Position numbers and translations under genes: made by a program
Notes under the pieces: generated by a model
Told to the model about the DNA's origin: nothing
What the model saw: only the letters and a program-made list of their open reading frames with translations
Databases searched by the model: none
Shown here: positions 50,224 to 53,051 of the stretch, piece after piece
How positions within the stretch are numbered: position 1 is the first letter of the stretch
Layout of the letters: the number at the start of each line of letters is the position of its first letter
Source: CAKZYD01 sp039814715
GTDB lineage: Bacteria > Pseudomonadota > Alphaproteobacteria > Sphingomonadales > CAKZYD01
Assembly (NCBI GenBank): GCA_039814715.1
Contig: JBCCAR010000023.1
Span: 1-53,051 of the forward strand
Direction of reading: 5' to 3'
DNA length: 53,051 nucleotides

Positions 50224-50592
50224 TTAAAGCACCTCCGGCGCGAGTGAGATGATCTTCATAAAGTTGGCGCCGCGCAATTCGCGCACCACGGGGCCAAAAA
50301 TCCGCGTGCCAATGGGCTCATTGTTTTTGTTGATCAAAACAGCAGCGTTGGTATCAAAGCGGATCACCGAGCCATCCTTGCGGCGCACATCCTTTTTTGT
50401 ACGCACAATAACAGCGCGCTGAACGTCGCCTTTTTTCACGCGGCCACGCGGGATGGCATCCTTCACGGACACAACGATTACATCACCAACGGATGCTGTT
50501 TTGCGCTTTGACCCGCCCAGCACCTTAATGCACTGCACCCTGCGTGCGCCGGAGTTATCGGCCACTTCCAGGTTCGTTTGCATCTGGATCAT
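50224..50592 (-). CDS. rplN: 50S ribosomal protein L14
   Basis: 122 residues: MIQMQTNLEVADNSGARR, GRVKKGDVQRAVIVRTKK, IGTRIFGPVVRELR. L14 is the binding partner of RsfS, whose gene is at 12339-12773. A 70-base gap separates it from rpsQ. Confidence 0.99.
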   Translation of the reverse strand: MIQMQTNLEVADNSGARRVQCIKVLGGSKRKTASVGDVIVVSVKDAIPRGRVKKGDVQRAVIVRTKKDVRRKDGSVIRFDTNAAVLINKNNEPIGTRIFGPVVRELRGANFMKIISLAPEVL

Positions 50593-50662
50593 CGGACTTT
50601 TCCTTTTTTATCTCAGTGTGCCATCAGGCAAACTGAATGATCCACTCACCACAGCCAGCCAA

Positions 50663-50908
50663 TCAGCCAGCGTTCGTTACCTTATCAAGCACCGTCCAAG
50701 ACTTGGTCTTAGAGATCGGCTTGCATTCTTCAATGCGAACAATGTCGCCAATGCCAAAAGCATTGTCTGCGTCGTGCGCGCGAAACTTCTTCGAACGGCG
50801 CACAACCTTTTTGTACAGCGGGTGCATAAAACGGCGTTCCACCAAAACGGTGACCGTTTGCTCGCCCTTATCCGACACCACCGTGCCTTGCAGAATACGT
50901 TTCGGCAT
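50663..50908 (-). CDS. rpsQ: 30S ribosomal protein S17
   Basis: 81 residues: MPKRILQGTVVSDKGEQTVT (OB fold), AFGIGDIVRIEECKPISKTK. 15 bases after rpmC. Confidence 0.98.
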   Translation of the reverse strand: MPKRILQGTVVSDKGEQTVTVLVERRFMHPLYKKVVRRSKKFRAHDADNAFGIGDIVRIEECKPISKTKSWTVLDKVTNAG

Positions 50909-50923
50909 TGCCGTCTCTCTTTC

Positions 50924-51127
50924 TTATGCTTCCGCGCCAGAGGCAGCAGCCTCGGCCTGCAGGGTTTTAATGCGCGCAATATCCCGGCGCACTTGACGGA
51001 CCCGCGCTGAACTTTCCAGCTGGCCAGATGCCGCTTGGAAACGCAGGTTAAATTGCTCTTTTTTCAGCTGAACCAGCAAATCGCCAAGCTCATCTGGCGT
51101 TTTCGCGCGAAGGTCTGTGGATTTCAT
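50924..51127 (-). CDS. rpmC: 50S ribosomal protein L29
   Basis: 67 residues, two-helix protein at the tunnel exit. KSTDLRAKTPDELGDLL, LKKEQFNLRFQAASGQLE, VRRDIARIKTL. ATG 51127 follows GGGGAG; the frame is open to 51346 but that part is out-of-frame rplP sequence. Confidence 0.97.
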   Translation of the reverse strand: MKSTDLRAKTPDELGDLLVQLKKEQFNLRFQAASGQLESSARVRQVRRDIARIKTLQAEAAASGAEA

Positions 51128-51137
51128 CTCAGCTCCC

Positions 51138-51557
51138 CTACGTCTCTTCACCAAGGCGGACGACCACCTTGGTGCGGATCGGCAGTTTCGCAGCAGCGCG
51201 CTCAAATGCTTCTTTCGCGAGCTGTATATCAACGCCATCCATTTCAAACATAATCCGGCCAGGCTTGACGCGGCATGCCCAGAATTCTGGTGAGCCCTTG
51301 CCCTTACCCATGCGCACTTCAGCCGGTTTTGAAGAGACCGGCACATCAGGGAAGATACGGATCCAAATACGGCCCTGACGCTTAATATGACGCGTCATGG
51401 CGCGGCGTGCGGATTCAATCTGGCGGGCGGTAATCCGCTCAGGCTCCATCGCTTTGAGGCCAATGGACCCGAAGTTCAGCTCTGTGCCACCCTTGGCATT
51501 ACCATGGATGCGGCCCTTATGAGCCTTGCGATACTTCGTACGCTTTGGTTGCAACAT
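51138..51557 (-). CDS. rplP: 50S ribosomal protein L16
   Basis: 139 residues: MLQPKRTKYRKAHKGRIHG, MTRHIKRQGRIWIRIFPD, VRMGKGKGSPEFWACRVKPG. 28 bases after rpsC. Confidence 0.99.
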   Translation of the reverse strand: MLQPKRTKYRKAHKGRIHGNAKGGTELNFGSIGLKAMEPERITARQIESARRAMTRHIKRQGRIWIRIFPDVPVSSKPAEVRMGKGKGSPEFWACRVKPGRIMFEMDGVDIQLAKEAFERAAAKLPIRTKVVVRLGEET

Positions 51558-51585
51558 GATCGTCGTCCTTAAAGCTTAGCGCGCG

Positions 51586-52287
51586 CTAGCGGTCGCGGCG
51601 CGAATTGACAGGACCCGTTTGGGCATCCTGGATCCGCTTGTCTTGCGCCATAGGGTCGTGTTCCATCACTTCCCCTTTAAAAATCCAAACCTTCACACCG
51701 CAAACGCCGTAAGCTGTGTGCGCTTCTGATTCAGCGTAATCGATATCGGCGCGCAACGTATGAAGCGGCACGCGGCCTTCGCGGTACCACTCTGTGCGCG
51801 CTATTTCCGCTCCGCCGAGACGGCCCGCACAGTTGATACGAATACCCTCAGCGCCAAGACGCATAGCAGATTGAACTGCTCGCTTCATGGCACGGCGGAA
51901 GGCAATCCGGCGCTCAAGCTGCTGACAAATATTGTCTGCAACGAGCTGGGCGTCGACCTCAGGTTTGCGAATCTCAACAATATTAAGGGCGACTTCTGCG
52001 GAGGTCATCGTATTGAGTTTGCCGCGCAAACGCTCGATTTCAGCGCCCTTTTTACCAATGATGGCGCCAGGGCGCGCGCAGTAGATGGTTACACGGGCAT
52101 TCTTAGCCGGGCGCTCAATGACAATACGGCTGATGGACGCAGCTGCCGCTTCTTTCGTCAAATATTCGCGCATTTTGAGGTCTTCATGCAGACGGCGGCC
52201 ATAATCGCTGCCATCAGAAAACCAGCGGCTGTCCCAGGTGCGGTTGATGCCGAGGCGGAGCCCGACGGGATTAATCTTCTGTCCCAT
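51586..52287 (-). CDS. rpsC: 30S ribosomal protein S3
   Basis: 233 residues: MGQKINPVGLRLGI, KH domain with GAIIGKKGAEIERL (~75-88), and C-domain GAEGIRINCAGRLGGAEIAR. ATG 52287 shares one base with the rplV stop (TAATG). Confidence 0.99.
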   Translation of the reverse strand: MGQKINPVGLRLGINRTWDSRWFSDGSDYGRRLHEDLKMREYLTKEAAAASISRIVIERPAKNARVTIYCARPGAIIGKKGAEIERLRGKLNTMTSAEVALNIVEIRKPEVDAQLVADNICQQLERRIAFRRAMKRAVQSAMRLGAEGIRINCAGRLGGAEIARTEWYREGRVPLHTLRADIDYAESEAHTAYGVCGVKVWIFKGEVMEHDPMAQDKRIQDAQTGPVNSRRDR

Positions 52288-52667
52288 TATGCGGTTTCCT
52301 CTACTTCCCGGACCACAATGCGAATGCGGCTAAACGGCTTTAAAATCTTCGCGGCACGACCGCGCGCACGCGGCTGCCAGCGCTTCATGACCAGAGATTT
52401 GCCAACGCTGGCTTCGGCAACAACCAAGGAGTCGACGTCCAAATTGTGGTTGTTCTCTGCATTGGCGATGGCACTTTCCAGCACCTTCTTCACGTCCCGC
52501 GCCATACGCTTTTTTGAAAACGTCAAATCATTGAGCGCGTTTTCAACTTTCTGTCCGCGAATAACCTCAGCCACCAGGTTCAGCTTCTGCGGGCTGCCGC
52601 GCAGCATTTTGCCGATGGCGAGCGCTTCATTGTCCGCAACGCGGCGAGGGTTCTTTGCCTTGCCCAT
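52287..52667 (-). CDS. rplV: 50S ribosomal protein L22
   Basis: 126 residues: SPQKLNLVAEVIRGQKVE, ALNDLTFSKKRMARDVKKVL, and the loop KRWQPRARGRAAKI that reaches into the exit tunnel and is tied to macrolide sensitivity. Two bases after rpsS. Confidence 0.99.
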   Translation of the reverse strand: MGKAKNPRRVADNEALAIGKMLRGSPQKLNLVAEVIRGQKVENALNDLTFSKKRMARDVKKVLESAIANAENNHNLDVDSLVVAEASVGKSLVMKRWQPRARGRAAKILKPFSRIRIVVREVEETA

Positions 52668-52669
52668 GA

Positions 52670-52948
52670 TTACTTCCGTTTCGCTTTCTTATCGGCCGCA
52701 TGACCGTAATAGGTCCGCGTCGGCGCAAATTCGCCAAGCTTGTGCCCCACCATTTCGTCGGTCACATACACCGGCACAAATTTGCGCCCGTTATAGAGAT
52801 TGAACGTCAAACCAACGAATTGCGGCAGGATGGTTGACCGACGCGACCAGGTTTGGATCGGTTTCTTTTTAGAGGCCTCTTGCATCTCCTCTGCCTTCTT
52901 CAGCAGATAAAGATCAACGAATGGGCCTTTCCAGGTAGAACGTGCCAT
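52670..52948 (-). CDS. rpsS: 30S ribosomal protein S19
   Basis: 92 residues: MARSTWKGPFVDLYLLKK, WSRRSTILPQFVGLTFNLYN, GHKLGEFAPTRTYYGHAADK. 19 bases after the rplB stop. Confidence 0.99.
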   Translation of the reverse strand: MARSTWKGPFVDLYLLKKAEEMQEASKKKPIQTWSRRSTILPQFVGLTFNLYNGRKFVPVYVTDEMVGHKLGEFAPTRTYYGHAADKKAKRK

Positions 52949-52967
52949 AGCGTGTTACGGGCCCTTC

Positions 52968-53051
52968 CTAGCGTTTCTTTTTCATGTGGCGCGAGCGGAT
53001 GATCATATTATCCGTCGACTTGTTCGAGCGCGTGCGCTTGCCTTTGGTCGG
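52968..53051 (-). CDS. rplB: 50S ribosomal protein L2, C-terminal end (partial)
   Basis: Only the last 27 codons and the stop are inside the window; the gene continues past the right edge. The reading PTKGKRTRSNKSTDN, then IIRSRHMKKKR, matches the L2 C-terminus. It was too short to stand out as an ORF and is placed by position and motif upstream of rpsS. Confidence 0.95.
   Translation of the reverse strand, partial: PTKGKRTRSNKSTDNMIIRSRHMKKKR

Noticed and set aside
51760..52803. 347-codon open frame antisense to rpsC, rplV and rpsS
   Set aside because: It crosses three ribosomal protein genes and has no family features; a shadow frame.
1..53051. CRISPR array, insertion sequence, prophage, tRNA or rRNA genes
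   Set aside because: No spaced repeats, transposase or integrase other than xerC, and no tRNA-like clover-leaf or rRNA stretch was found; gaps are too short for most of these.

Overview
This window is a stretch of alphaproteobacterial chromosome, moderately GC-rich and almost fully coding. The evidence is gene order: obg-proB-proA-nadD-rsfS-rlmH-envC-ctpA-yibQ-rppH; an F1-only ATP synthase operon (atpHAGDC) next to priA and a small transaldolase; DUF484-xerC; propionyl-CoA carboxylase genes beside an ATP12-type F1 assembly chaperone; and the S10/spc/alpha ribosomal protein cluster followed by degP and rarA. L21 also carries the C-terminal helix-hairpin-helix fusion known from this class. I do not commit to a genus. 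I saw no tRNA or rRNA gene, CRISPR array, insertion sequence or prophage gene.

Layout. (1) 1-5047 is the most accessory part: a secreted LTD/endonuclease-phosphatase protein with a PEP-CTERM-like surface-sorting tail, a small exported protein 13 bases behind it, and a convergent gamma-glutamyltranspeptidase. The DNA upstream of the nuclease holds an 11-base-period direct repeat resembling a Pho box and a 14-base palindrome. (2) 5160-6305 is an rplU-rpmA unit with a clear promoter and intrinsic terminator. (3) 6326-8053 is an orphan GAF-PAS histidine kinase divergent from obg, with candidate promoters that overlap. (4) 8111-18478 is a long + strand run for ribosome assembly (Obg, RsfS, RlmH), proline and NAD synthesis, cell division and envelope turnover (EnvC-like activator, CtpA, YibQ-like deacetylase), RNA decapping (RppH) and a MEST-like alpha/beta hydrolase.

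(5) 18486-26702, - strand: priA, then atpHAGDC, then a ferritin-like diiron protein. (6) 26833-29152, + strand: transaldolase, DUF484, xerC. (7) 29159-40727, - strand, transcribed degP, rarA, RNase H-like protein, crcB, rluC, HAD phosphatase, AsmA-like protein, ATP12, pccB, pccA. Seven neighbouring junctions from degP to ATP12 overlap or nearly overlap, so translation is probably coupled; pccBA have their own candidate promoter. (8) 40824-41606 is a lone + strand glycosyltransferase-like gene between rplQ and degP. (9) 41675-53051, - strand: rplB (partial) to adk in the usual order, then a strong internal promoter and rpsM-rpsK-rpoA-rplQ.

Most of the window is core housekeeping, and I find no convincing previously undescribed multi-gene system. 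The best leads are the PEP-CTERM nuclease locus with its possible phosphate-responsive promoter, the inserted glycosyltransferase-like gene, the RNase H-like gene coupled to rarA, the bacterial MEST-like hydrolase, and the overlapping promoters of the histidine kinase and obg. About a dozen genes use GTG or TTG starts, mostly at overlapping junctions, so many start calls rest on overlap geometry and ribosome-binding sites.
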